Shown: piece after piece, positions 1 to 6,788 of the stretch
How the letters are laid out: every line of letters starts with the position of its first letter
Numbering within the stretch: position 1 is the stretch's first letter
Assembly (NCBI RefSeq): GCF_003325755.1
Contig: NZ_QORI02000049.1
Span: 1-8,472, forward strand
Origin: Pseudomonas sp. SST3
GTDB lineage: Bacteria; Pseudomonadota; Gammaproteobacteria; Pseudomonadales; Pseudomonadaceae
Direction: 5' to 3'
DNA: 8,472 nt
Translations under genes and position numbers: made by a program
The notes under the pieces: model-generated
Databases searched by the model: none
What the model saw: the letters and a program-made list of their open reading frames with translations, nothing else
What the model was told of the DNA's origin: nothing

Positions 1-58
1 GGGCCCCTTTTTGGGGTTTTTAAACCCCAAATTTTCCCCCGGGAAATTTCCCGGGAAA
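1..58. other. Homopolymer-run block, probable contig-end artefact
   Basis: The first 58 bases consist of 16 consecutive homopolymer runs, each 3 to 5 bases long, with no single or double base among them. Positions 38-55 form a perfect 18-bp palindrome (CCCGGGAAATTTCCCGGG). Normal coding sequence resumes at 59 in the adaptor gene. Nothing else in the window resembles this block. I infer a low-quality read end or assembly artefact rather than biology. No codon in the block should be trusted. Confidence 0.8.
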
Positions 59-557
59 TGTTGGCTCGCAAACGGAGAGCGCCCCGACCAGCGCAGCGAA
101 AGTATCCCGGTGCAGGTGGGCCTGGTCGGCGAGAACGGCTATCCACACGCCGGAAACGTGGACTTCGTGGACAACCGTGTCGATGCGGCCACCGGCACCA
201 TCCGCGCACGCGCCACCCTGGTCAATCCCGACGGCCTGCTTTACGCCGGGCCTCTATGCCCGAGTGCGCCTGCCGGGTAGCGGCAGTTTCGAGGCCATGC
301 TGATCGACGACAAGGCCATCCTGACCGACCAGAGCCGCAAGTACGTGTATGTGATCGATGAGAACAACACCGCCCAGCGCCGCGACATCACGCTGGGACG
401 CAAGGCCGAAGGCCTGCGCATCGTCGAGGAAGGTCTAAATCCCGGCGACCGCGTGATCGTCAACGGCATCCAGAAGGTTTCTGTCGGCATGCCAGTGACG
501 GCCCAGGACATTGAAATGGCGCCTGCAGGCCGACAAAACGCCCAGGCGAGCGAATGA
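59..557 (+). pseudogene. RND efflux periplasmic adaptor (membrane fusion protein), 3' part, frameshifted as sequenced
   Basis: This is the C-terminal part of an HlyD/AcrA/MexE-type adaptor, the periplasmic link between the RND permease and the outer-membrane channel. The 5' half is missing at the window start. One frame carries ANGERPDQRSESIPVQVGL and then the conserved beta-barrel signature GYPHAGNVDFVDNRVD...TGTIRARA up to about 241. A second frame continues with TPGLYARVRLPGSGSFEA and a membrane-proximal region containing AILTDQSRKYVYVID and GLNPGDRVIVNGIQKV, ending at TGA 555-557. Joining them restores the family consensus NPDGLLTPGLYARVRL if one base of the TTT at 240-242 is removed. As read, the gene has a +1 frameshift, which may be real or a sequencing error. 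The stop lies 19 bases before the permease ATG, consistent with one operon. Sequence before 59 is unreliable. The family call is secure; whether the gene is functional is not known. Confidence 0.85.
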
Positions 558-561
558 GCGC

Positions 562-567
562 GGAGAG
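562..567 (+). promoter_or_regulatory. Ribosome binding site that fixes the permease start
   Basis: GGAGAG lies 9 bases before ATG 577. It supports 577 over the in-frame upstream ATG at 511, which sits inside the adaptor gene and would add 22 residues with no family similarity before the conserved MNFARFFVDRPIFA start. Confidence 0.65.
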
Positions 568-576
568 CCAGCCATC

Positions 577-3500
577 ATGAACTTTGCCCGCTTTTTCGTG
601 GACAGGCCGATTTTTGCGGCCGTGCTGTCCATCATCATTTTCGTGGTTGGGTTGATCGCGATCCCGCTCTTGCCCGTCAGCGAGTACCCGGAAGTCGTGC
701 CACCCAGCGTACAGGTTCGCGCCACGTATCCTGGCGCAAATCCGCGCGAAATCGCCGACACGGTAGCCGCACCACTGGAGGCATCCATCACCGGCGTGGA
801 AAACATGCTCTACATGAAGTCCGTGGCCGGTAGTGATGGCGTGTTGGTGCTGACCGTCACCTTCCGTCCTGGCACCGATCCCGACGACGCCCAGGTCAAG
901 GTACAGAACCGTGTCGCCCAGGCAGAGCCGCGTCTTCCCGAAGCGGTGCGCCAGCAAGGTGTGGTGACCGTCAAACAGTTCCCCAACGAAACGCTGGTCG
1001 TGCAGTTGCGCTCGCCGGGCGATCGCTATGACGCGCTGTACCTGCGCAACTATGCCGTGCTCCATGTACGCGACGAGTTGGCACGCATCCAGGGGGTGGG
1101 CGATGCCACGATCATCGGCTCTGGCGACTACGCCATGCGCTTATGGCTGGACCCCGACAAAATTGCGGCGCTGGGTATGACCGCCGGCGATGTGGTCGAA
1201 GCCGTGCGCGAACAGAACGTCCAGGTCTCGGCCGGTCAACTAGGTGCGCCGCCCAACCCCTCGGGAAGCGACTTCCTCCTGTCCATCAATGCGCAGGGCC
1301 GGCTGGTGACGGAAGAAGAGTTCGGCGACGTCATCGTCAAGACCGGATCGCAGGGTCAGGTCACCCGGCTGCGAGATGTGGCGCGCGTGGAAATGGACGC
1401 ATCCAGCTACTCGCTGATGTCGTTGCTCAACAACAAGCCTGCTGTCGCGATCTCTGTCTTTGAAGCCCCGGGCGCCAATGCCATCGAAATCTCGGATCAA
1501 GTCCGCGCGAAGATGGACGAGTTGGCCAAGCGCTTTCCCGAGGGAGTGGAATGGTCGTTGGAGTATGACTCAACTGTCTTCGTGCGTCAGTCGATCAAGG
1601 CGGTCGTCAACACTCTGCTGGAAGCCATCGGACTGGTGGTGCTGGTGGTGATCTTGTTCCTTCAGACTTGGCGTGCCTCCATCATCCCACTGCTAGCCGT
1701 GCCGGTGTCGGTGGTAGGCACCTTCGCCGTGCTGCTGATGCTGGGCTTTTCCATCAATACGCTCACGCTTTTTGGACTCGTGCTTGCCATCGGGATCGTG
1801 GTGGACGACGCGATCGTGGTGGTGGAAAACGTCGAGCGCAACATCGCCGAAGGGCTGGCGCCGCTGGCTGCGGCCCATCAGGCCATGCGCGAAGTCAGTG
1901 GCCCCATCGTCGCCATCTCGCTGGTGCTGTGCTCGGTATTCGTGCCTATGGCATTCCTGTCCGGCGTGACAGGGCAGTTCTACAAACAGTTCGCCGTCAC
2001 CATTGCGATCTCCACGGTAATTTCGGCCATCAACTCGCTGACGCTGTCGCCTGCGCTGGCCGCGCGCCTGCTTCGCCCGCATGGTGCCGCGCCAGACCTG
2101 CCCACGCGGGTGCTGGATCGCAGTCTGGGCTGGATATTACGGCCGTTCAACCGTTTCTTCCTGCGCAGCGCGGATGGCTATGGAAACAGCGTGTCGCGCA
2201 TCCTCGGGCGGCGTGGTGCGGTGTTTCTCGTCTACATCGCGCTACTGGTGGCGACGGGAGCTGTGTTCAAGGCCGTCCCTGGCGGATTCATCCCCATGCA
2301 GGACAAGCTGTATCTCCTCGGTGTCATCCAGCTACCCGAGGGTGCATCCCTGGAGCGCACGGAAGCGCTGGTCCGCCGTGTGAGCGACATCGCGCTCAAG
2401 ACCGATGGCGTCTACAACGCCGTGCAGTTCCCGGGCATGAACGGCTTGCAGTTGACCAACACGTCCAATAGCGGCCTAGTGTATTTCGTACTCAAGCCCA
2501 TCAATGAGCGCAAGCACACTGCAACCGAGATTGCGGAACAGTTGAACGAGCGCTTCGCTCAGGAGCAGGACGGTCTGGCCTTTGCCATCATGCCGCCCCC
2601 TGTCATGGGGCTGGGCGCGGGTTCCGGGTTCTCTCTTTACGTGCAGGATCGCAACCGTGAGGGCTATGCCGCATTGCAGACGGCGACCACCGAGCTGGCG
2701 ACGGCCATCTCGCAAGAACCGGGATTCCAATATCCGATCAGTTCCTATCAGGCCAATGTGCCGCAGCTTGACGCCGTAGTGGACCGCACCAAGGCGAAGG
2801 CACAGGGCGTGGCCGTGACCGATCTTTTCGATACGCTGCAAGTGTACCTGGGTTCGGCGTATGTCAACGACTTCACGCGCTTTGGCCGCACCTTCCGGGT
2901 GATGGCTCAGGCGGACGCACCGTTCCGCAGTTCTGTCGAGGACGTGGTCAAACTGCGCACCCGCAACGCCAATGGCGACATGGTGCCCATCGGCAGCATG
3001 GTGGACGTGCGCAAGACATTCGGCCCCGATCCCGTCATCCGCTTCAACGGCTATCCATCTGCCGACCTGATTGGTGAGTTTGATCCGCGTCTGGTGTCGT
3101 CATCGCAGGCATTGCAGCAAGTGCAATCCATTGCAGACAAGGTGCTGCCGCCAGGCATGCAACTGGAGTGGACCGACCTCAGCTACCAGCAGGTCACGCA
3201 AAGCAATACCGCGCTGGTGGTGTTCCCGCTGGCGGTACTGTTGGTCTTCCTGGTGCTGGCGGCACTGTACGAAAGCTGGACGTTGCCGCTGGCCGTCATC
3301 CTGATCGTGCCCATGAGCCTGTTGTCGGCCATGACGGGCGTGTGGCTCGCGGGTGGTGACAGCAACATTTTCGTGCAGATTGGCTTGATAGTGCTGATTG
3401 GTCTGGCCTCCAAGAATGCCATTCTGATCGTGGAGTTCGCCCGTGAACTTGAGCGCAAGGGGCACAGCATCCTCGATGCCGCGCTGGAGGCATCACGCCT

Positions 3501-3744
3501 TCGTCTGCGCCCGATCATCATGACTTCCATCGCCTTCATCGCTGGCGTGGTGCCGCTGATGGTCGGTTCCGGCGCAGGCGCGGAGATTCGCCAGGTTATG
3601 GGAGTGACTGTGTTCGCCGGCATGCTCGGCGTGACCTTGTTCGGTTTATTCCTGACTCCTGTTTTCTACGTCGCGTTACGCAGGCTCGCGACGCGCAAGC
3701 CACGTCGCCAGGCAAATGTCGCCATGGAGGCCACCCATGACTGA
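577..3744 (+). CDS. RND multidrug efflux permease, HAE1 family, MexF/BpeF-like
   Basis: This inner-membrane proton/drug antiporter is the energised subunit of a tripartite pump. It has 1055 residues, a normal length for the family. The start MNFARFFVDRPIFAAVLS and the segment SEYPEVVPPSVQVRA resemble MexF/BpeF/OqxB more than AcrB (comparison from memory). The first membrane helix is at about residues 10-30, helices 2-6 at about 341-500, helix 7 at about 546-565 and helices 8-12 at about 877-1035, with two large periplasmic porter/docking loops between. The proton-relay residues are present: the Asp pair in GIVVDDAIVVVENV (410-411), Lys946 in GLASKNAILIVEF and the Arg-rich RLRLRP motif (974-979). 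No frameshift or stop is seen, so this is the only clearly intact pump gene here. The next gene's start codon overlaps its 3' end by 8 bases, suggesting translational coupling. The substrate cannot be read from sequence; chloramphenicol, fluoroquinolones and trimethoprim are typical of MexF relatives. Confidence 0.95.
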   Translation: MNFARFFVDRPIFAAVLSIIIFVVGLIAIPLLPVSEYPEVVPPSVQVRATYPGANPREIADTVAAPLEASITGVENMLYMKSVAGSDGVLVLTVTFRPGTDPDDAQVKVQNRVAQAEPRLPEAVRQQGVVTVKQFPNETLVVQLRSPGDRYDALYLRNYAVLHVRDELARIQGVGDATIIGSGDYAMRLWLDPDKIAALGMTAGDVVEAVREQNVQVSAGQLGAPPNPSGSDFLLSINAQGRLVTEEEFGDVIVKTGSQGQVTRLRDVARVEMDASSYSLMSLLNNKPAVAISVFEAPGANAIEISDQVRAKMDELAKRFPEGVEWSLEYDSTVFVRQSIKAVVNTLLEAIGLVVLVVILFLQTWRASIIPLLAVPVSVVGTFAVLLMLGFSINTLTLFGLVLAIGIVVDDAIVVVENVERNIAEGLAPLAAAHQAMREVSGPIVAISLVLCSVFVPMAFLSGVTGQFYKQFAVTIAISTVISAINSLTLSPALAARLLRPHGAAPDLPTRVLDRSLGWILRPFNRFFLRSADGYGNSVSRILGRRGAVFLVYIALLVATGAVFKAVPGGFIPMQDKLYLLGVIQLPEGASLERTEALVRRVSDIALKTDGVYNAVQFPGMNGLQLTNTSNSGLVYFVLKPINERKHTATEIAEQLNERFAQEQDGLAFAIMPPPVMGLGAGSGFSLYVQDRNREGYAALQTATTELATAISQEPGFQYPISSYQANVPQLDAVVDRTKAKAQGVAVTDLFDTLQVYLGSAYVNDFTRFGRTFRVMAQADAPFRSSVEDVVKLRTRNANGDMVPIGSMVDVRKTFGPDPVIRFNGYPSADLIGEFDPRLVSSSQALQQVQSIADKVLPPGMQLEWTDLSYQQVTQSNTALVVFPLAVLLVFLVLAALYESWTLPLAVILIVPMSLLSAMTGVWLAGGDSNIFVQIGLIVLIGLASKNAILIVEFARELERKGHSILDAALEASRLRLRPIIMTSIAFIAGVVPLMVGSGAGAEIRQVMGVTVFAGMLGVTLFGLFLTPVFYVALRRLATRKPRRQANVAMEATHD
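3726..3730 (+). promoter_or_regulatory. Ribosome binding site for the outer-membrane factor
   Basis: GGAGG lies 6 bases before ATG 3737, inside the end of the permease gene. It favours start 3737. A weaker AAGGA at 3751-3755 could serve the alternative in-frame ATG at 3767, which would give a more usual short n-region to the lipoprotein signal. Confidence 0.6.
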
Positions 3745-5336
3745 CTCCACAAGGACTGATTCCGTCATGCTTCAAACGCCATCCCGCATCCGACCATGCC
3801 TACGTCGGATGCCACATCTGGTACTGCTCCCTTTGGTGGCGTTGACGCTGGCAGCTTGCGCAGTAGGGCCGAATTACAAGGCACCTGCCGCGCCCCAGGC
3901 AGTGACGTATGCCCGCCAAGACCCCGTTGCCGTGTCCCAGCTTGTACCGGAGGCCGATGCGCAATTCTGGCGGGAACTGGATGACCCGGTGCTGCACTCT
4001 TTGGTGGAGAATGCTCTTCACGCCAATCACGACATCCGCATAGCACTGTCGCGCTACGAGCAAGCCAGCGCACTGTCGCGCGAACGTCGCCAAGACTACT
4101 ATCCGACGCTGGGCGCGTCCGGTGAAATCAGTACCCAGCGCGCCAGTGCTGCACAAGCACCGGATGCGTCCCGCTCCGACCGGGATAACGATCTGCATTC
4201 GGCTGGCCTATCCGTGATCTGGGAATTGGACTTCTTTGGCCGAGTGCGGCGCAGCGTGGAATCGCAGCGCGCCGAGACCGAGGCCAGCGCAGCCGACCTG
4301 GCGGGCGTACAAGTGGCTATGGTGGCCGAGTTGACCGACGCCTATTTCCGCTTGCGCGGCTTGCAAGTGCAATTACAGGTCGCGCGGGACAACGAAATCA
4401 ACCAAGCCGAAACGCTGCGGCTGATCGAGGTCTTGTTCGAGAACGGCCGGGGCACGTCGTTCGATGCCGACCGCGCCCGCACGCAATTGGCGCTGACACG
4501 CTCGCGCATTCCGCCGCTTGAAGCTGAGGCTGCTGTGGCCGCCCACCGCATTGCCGTGCTCACTGGCCGCACGCCTGCGGCGATGGCCGAAGTGCTGGAT
4601 CACCCCGCAGCCTTGCCTGAGCTGCCCGCCCAGATCAACGCCGGTGCACCGGGCGATCTACTGCGTCGCCGTCCCGATGTGGCTGCGGCAGAACGTAGGC
4701 TGGCTGCGGCCACTGCGCGTATCGGCGTTAGCCATGGCAGACCTGTTCCCTCGCTTTACGTTGGGAGGGCTGATCGGCACGCAGGCGTTGGGCTTTGGTT
4801 CGTTGTTCGAGCGTGATAGTGAAACGCGAATGATCTCGCTCGGTGTGGGTGGTTCCTTCCTAGACGTGGGCCGGGTGCGGTCGCGCATCGCGGCGGCCAA
4901 TTCAGCCACTGCCGAAAACTTGGCGGTATACGAGCGCACGGTGCTGCGCGCCATGGAAGAAACCGAGAACGCGCTGGTACGCCTATCGCGCGCGCAGACC
5001 GAGAACGCCATGCTGGTACAGGCGACCGAGGCCAGCCGCCGGGCAGCCAAGACGGCTCGCCTGCAATTTGAGGGCGGCGCCATCCATGTTTTGGATGTGC
5101 TGGAGGCCGAACGTTCACGCTTGGAGTCCGAAGACTTGCTGGCACAAAGCGCCACCCGCAGGGCGACGGCGTTGGTGGCGGTCTACAAGACGCTGGCCGG
5201 CTGGTCACACGCCTTGCCCGGACCGCAGGGCGAGGCAGTCGCGCAGCGCCACAAAAGCGGCGACAGGCCTGAACTGGATGAACTCGGTGAGATGAGCGGC
5301 TACAACGCTGCGACTCTCAAACGGCCTTTGTACTGA
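3737..5336 (+). pseudogene. Outer-membrane efflux factor lipoprotein (OprM/NodT family), frameshifted as sequenced
   Basis: This is the outer-membrane channel subunit of the pump. The N-terminus has a lipoprotein signal, LVLLPLVALTLAAC, with the acylated Cys at residue 41 from start 3737 (31 from 3767), followed by AVGPNYKAP, typical of the family. The first outer-membrane-efflux repeat includes FWRELDDPVLHSLVENAL and WELDFFGRVRRSVESQRAE. The second starts near LLRRRPDVAAAERRLAAATARIG and continues with MADLFPRFTLGGLIG and LDVLEAERSRLESE. The two halves are in different frames. The switch is at 4727-4730, just after ATARIGV, and dropping one base there restores ARIGVAMADLFPRF. The repaired product would be 532 residues. 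About 43 residues follow the usual family end (YKTLAGW), forming a hydrophilic tail I do not recognise. As read, the first frame stops at 4816. Either the gene is broken or a base was miscalled. An internal ATG at 4734 heads the second frame, but half an OMF would not form a channel. Confidence 0.87.
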
Positions 5337-5350
5337 CAACAGGAGGCGAA

Positions 5351-6295
5351 ATGGAGATTCGACACTTACGCTGCTTTCTCGCTGTCGCCGAAGAACTACA
5401 TTTCGCCCGCGCGGCCGAGAGGCTGCACATCGAGCAGTCACCGCTGTCGCGCACTATCAAGGAACTGGAGGAGAGCCTGGGCGAACAGTTGTTCATTCGT
5501 ACCAGCCGCAGCACGCGGCTGACACGGGCGGGCAAGCTGTTTCTGGAGCATGTGCCGCGCATCTTCACCGCCTTGCAGCAGGCGCGCGATAGCGTGAATG
5601 CAGCCACCAACGGCTTCCACGGTCAGTTGCGTATCGCACTGTCCGACGGCATCACGCCCTCGCGCCTGCCGTCCTTGCTGGCGCTGTGTCGGCAGGAAGA
5701 ACCCGAAGTCGAGATTCGCCTGTTCGAGGTACCCTTGTCGCAGCAGATCAAGGGACTGCATGACGACCTGTACGACGTGGGCTTTGCCCAGTCCGATGAA
5801 GTTGGAGAAGGCATCACTGCCGAAGCCGTTTGGAGCGATGCACTGATGGTGGCGGTTCCTGCACGCCATCCGCTTTTGAAGCACAGGCGCATCCCGCTGG
5901 AAGAAGTGCTGCGCTATCCGCTGGTGCTGTGCGATCCGCACGTATGCGAAGGCCATGCTCGCCAAGTCGAGCGTGTACTGCGCCGGATAGATATGGAGCC
6001 GCTGATTGCCGAACGTGTGGCTTCGTGCGATTTGATGATGGCGTTAGTGTCGGCGGGCTTTGCGCTGGGCCTAGCCGGAGCGCCGCATATCGCAGGCAGC
6101 CGTGAGCCTGGGATTGTGGCTCGGCCGCTGGCGGGTCGCTCACCCATGCTGACCACTTATGTGCTGCACCGGGAAGGTGGATCCTCGGACGTGCTGTCAC
6201 GCTTTATCGAGCGTGTGCAGGCCATCGAATCGCCGGACGGCATCAGAGCCACGCCCCCCCTTGAACCCGATTCCCAAGAGGAAGTCGAGTCATGA
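5351..6295 (+). CDS. LysR-type transcriptional regulator
   Basis: This 314-residue cytoplasmic regulator has normal LysR length. A winged helix-turn-helix covers roughly residues 1-60: MEIRHLRCFLAVAEELHFAR, then AAERLHIEQSPLSRTIKELE and the LFIRTSRSTRLTRAG wing. The effector-binding domain runs from about residue 90 to 290 (GQLRIALSDG onward). AGGAGG at 5341-5346 lies 4 bases before ATG 5351, a short spacing. The gene begins only 14 bases after the outer-membrane-factor stop, so it has no room for its own promoter unless one lies inside that gene. Its stop overlaps the eexN start as ATGA. MexEF-OprN-type pumps are commonly controlled by LysR activators, which makes pump control a natural role, but MexT-type regulators are usually encoded upstream. 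Association with the conjugation backbone is an alternative. The effector is unknown. A C7 tract (6254-6260) lies near the 3' end. Confidence 0.93.
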   Translation: MEIRHLRCFLAVAEELHFARAAERLHIEQSPLSRTIKELEESLGEQLFIRTSRSTRLTRAGKLFLEHVPRIFTALQQARDSVNAATNGFHGQLRIALSDGITPSRLPSLLALCRQEEPEVEIRLFEVPLSQQIKGLHDDLYDVGFAQSDEVGEGITAEAVWSDALMVAVPARHPLLKHRRIPLEEVLRYPLVLCDPHVCEGHARQVERVLRRIDMEPLIAERVASCDLMMALVSAGFALGLAGAPHIAGSREPGIVARPLAGRSPMLTTYVLHREGGSSDVLSRFIERVQAIESPDGIRATPPLEPDSQEEVES

Positions 6296-6552
6296 CCATG
6301 AAGCAGATCGCCCCATTCCTGTTGGTCGCCGCGCTGTCCGCTTGCGGCCAGTCCGAAACACCGAAACAGGCAACCAATGTACCGACCGTGGAAGAGCTGG
6401 TCGCAGATCCTGCGCGCCTGAGGGAGCTGCGCCGCCAGTGCAAGACCGAACGCCCGACGATGGGAGACGTGCTGTGCAACCGGGTGGCCGAGGCGACGAA
6501 CAAGCGCTTCTTTGGCTATGGAAACACGCCCTACACGCCGCCGAAGTTCTGA
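6292..6552 (+). CDS. eexN: EexN-family entry-exclusion lipoprotein
   Basis: This 86-residue small lipoprotein has the signal MTMKQIAPFLLVAALSAC, with a lipobox LSAC and the lipidated Cys at residue 18. The mature part has the family-like pattern PTVEELVADPARLRELRRQC, then a second Cys in GDVLCNRVAEATNKRFFG, and ends YTPPKF. Entry-exclusion proteins of this type are known from conjugative type IV systems (the Eex protein of IncN plasmids), where they reduce repeat entry of the same element. I assign this role by family resemblance and by the traG gene downstream. ATG 6292 overlaps the lysR stop, and GAGG at 6278-6281 lies 10 bases before it. A second in-frame ATG at 6298 is 16 bases from that site and less likely. 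A terminator-like hairpin follows 42 bases after the stop. Confidence 0.85.
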   Translation: MTMKQIAPFLLVAALSACGQSETPKQATNVPTVEELVADPARLRELRRQCKTERPTMGDVLCNRVAEATNKRFFGYGNTPYTPPKF

Positions 6553-6594
6553 TTGTTGGCTTTCTGCCGCGAATCTTGATTTTTCTTTCTCGAC

Positions 6595-6627
6595 ACGCCG
6601 CCGCGCGCTCACGCCTGCGGCGTTTTT
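6595..6627 (+). terminator. Intrinsic terminator after eexN
   Basis: ACGCCGC at 6595-6601 can pair with GCGGCGT at 6617-6623. An alternative register pairs CGCCGC 6599-6604 with 6617-6622 across a 12-base loop. The 3' arm runs directly into TTTTT (6623-6627). It lies 42 bases after the eexN stop and would end the efflux-lysR-eexN transcript before traG. Confidence 0.7.
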
Positions 6628-6688
6628 ACTGGTTTCGCCTCTGCATGACACCATGCTTTTTGCATCACCTTGCTGCCGATAACGGTCT

Positions 6689-6717
6689 TTGACCGGCACT
6701 GAACCGGCACCGATCCT
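6689..6717 (+). promoter_or_regulatory. Weak sigma-70 promoter candidate for traG
   Basis: TTGACC (6689-6694) matches the -35 consensus at 5 of 6 positions. A 17-base spacer leads to GATCCT (6712-6717), which matches the -10 consensus at only 3 of 6. The tandem repeat fills the spacer and an inverted repeat overlaps the -35. The weak -10 would suit an activated promoter or simply mean this is not one. Transcription from here would start near 6724, immediately before the hairpin at 6725. Confidence 0.3.
6692..6713 (+). repeat. Tandem 11-bp direct repeat upstream of traG
   Basis: ACCGGCACTGA (6692-6702) is followed immediately by ACCGGCACCGA (6703-6713), matching at 10 of 11 positions. The core CGGCAC occurs again at 6726-6731 and in inverse orientation at 6738-6743. 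An 11-base period is about one helical turn, so the copies face the same side of the DNA. This fits a protein-binding site, but no binding protein can be named. Confidence 0.55.
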
Positions 6718-6724
6718 GACGCCT

Positions 6725-6749
6725 GCGGCACGCCTTTGTGCCGCGTTTT
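6725..6749 (+). terminator. Strong stem-loop before traG, terminator, attenuator or 5' mRNA hairpin
   Basis: GCGGCAC (6725-6731) pairs perfectly with GTGCCGC (6738-6744) across the 6-base loop GCCTTT. It is followed by GTTTT, a short T run, so termination may be weak. It lies 32 bases before the traG ribosome binding site. It could be a second terminator for upstream transcripts, an attenuator, or a stabilising 5' end hairpin of the traG message. The structure is clear; the role is inferred. Confidence 0.5.
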
Positions 6750-6776
6750 CCACGGGGAATCAGCGCAGGAGAAATC

Positions 6777-6781
6777 GGAGG
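6777..6781 (+). promoter_or_regulatory. Ribosome binding site for traG
   Basis: GGAGG lies 7 bases before ATG 6789, ideal spacing, and supports this start for the coupling protein. Confidence 0.7.
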
Positions 6782-6788
6782 CCAGGGT

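Larger units (their letters stand above)
6553..6788 (+). other. Non-coding gap between eexN and traG
   Basis: This 236-base gap has no convincing gene on either strand. It holds a T-rich stretch (about 6579-6590), the hairpin at 6595-6627, a 5-bp inverted repeat (CGGTC-TTT-GACCG, 6683-6695), a tandem 11-bp repeat (6692-6713), a weak promoter candidate, a second hairpin (6725-6744) and the traG ribosome binding site. The ORFs that cross it read through in frames other than those of eexN and traG and have no recognisable similarity. Confidence 0.7.

Noticed and set aside
38..55. Perfect palindrome CCCGGGAAATTTCCCGGG as an operator or element end.
   Set aside because: It sits inside the abnormal homopolymer block and is more easily explained as an artefact.
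511..576. Upstream ATG at 511 as the permease start.
   Set aside because: The added 22 residues lie inside the adaptor gene and have no family similarity. ATG 577 has a good ribosome binding site and gives the conserved N-terminus.
4518..5336. A separate 272-residue gene starting at 4518.
   Set aside because: Its first 70 or so residues are an off-frame reading of the outer-membrane factor. Family similarity begins only at about 4731, where the other frame's similarity ends.
6254..6260. C7 tract near the end of lysR as a phase-variation switch or LysR-EexN fusion site.
   Set aside because: One added C leads to a stop at 6262-6264, only trimming the tail. One lost C enters a different frame from eexN, reading on to about 6692. 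Neither gives a fusion with EexN, and a single short tract is weak evidence.
6159..6692. A 177-residue ORF crossing lysR, eexN and the gap.
   Set aside because: It is off-frame to both lysR and eexN, has no recognisable motif, and overlaps two well supported genes.
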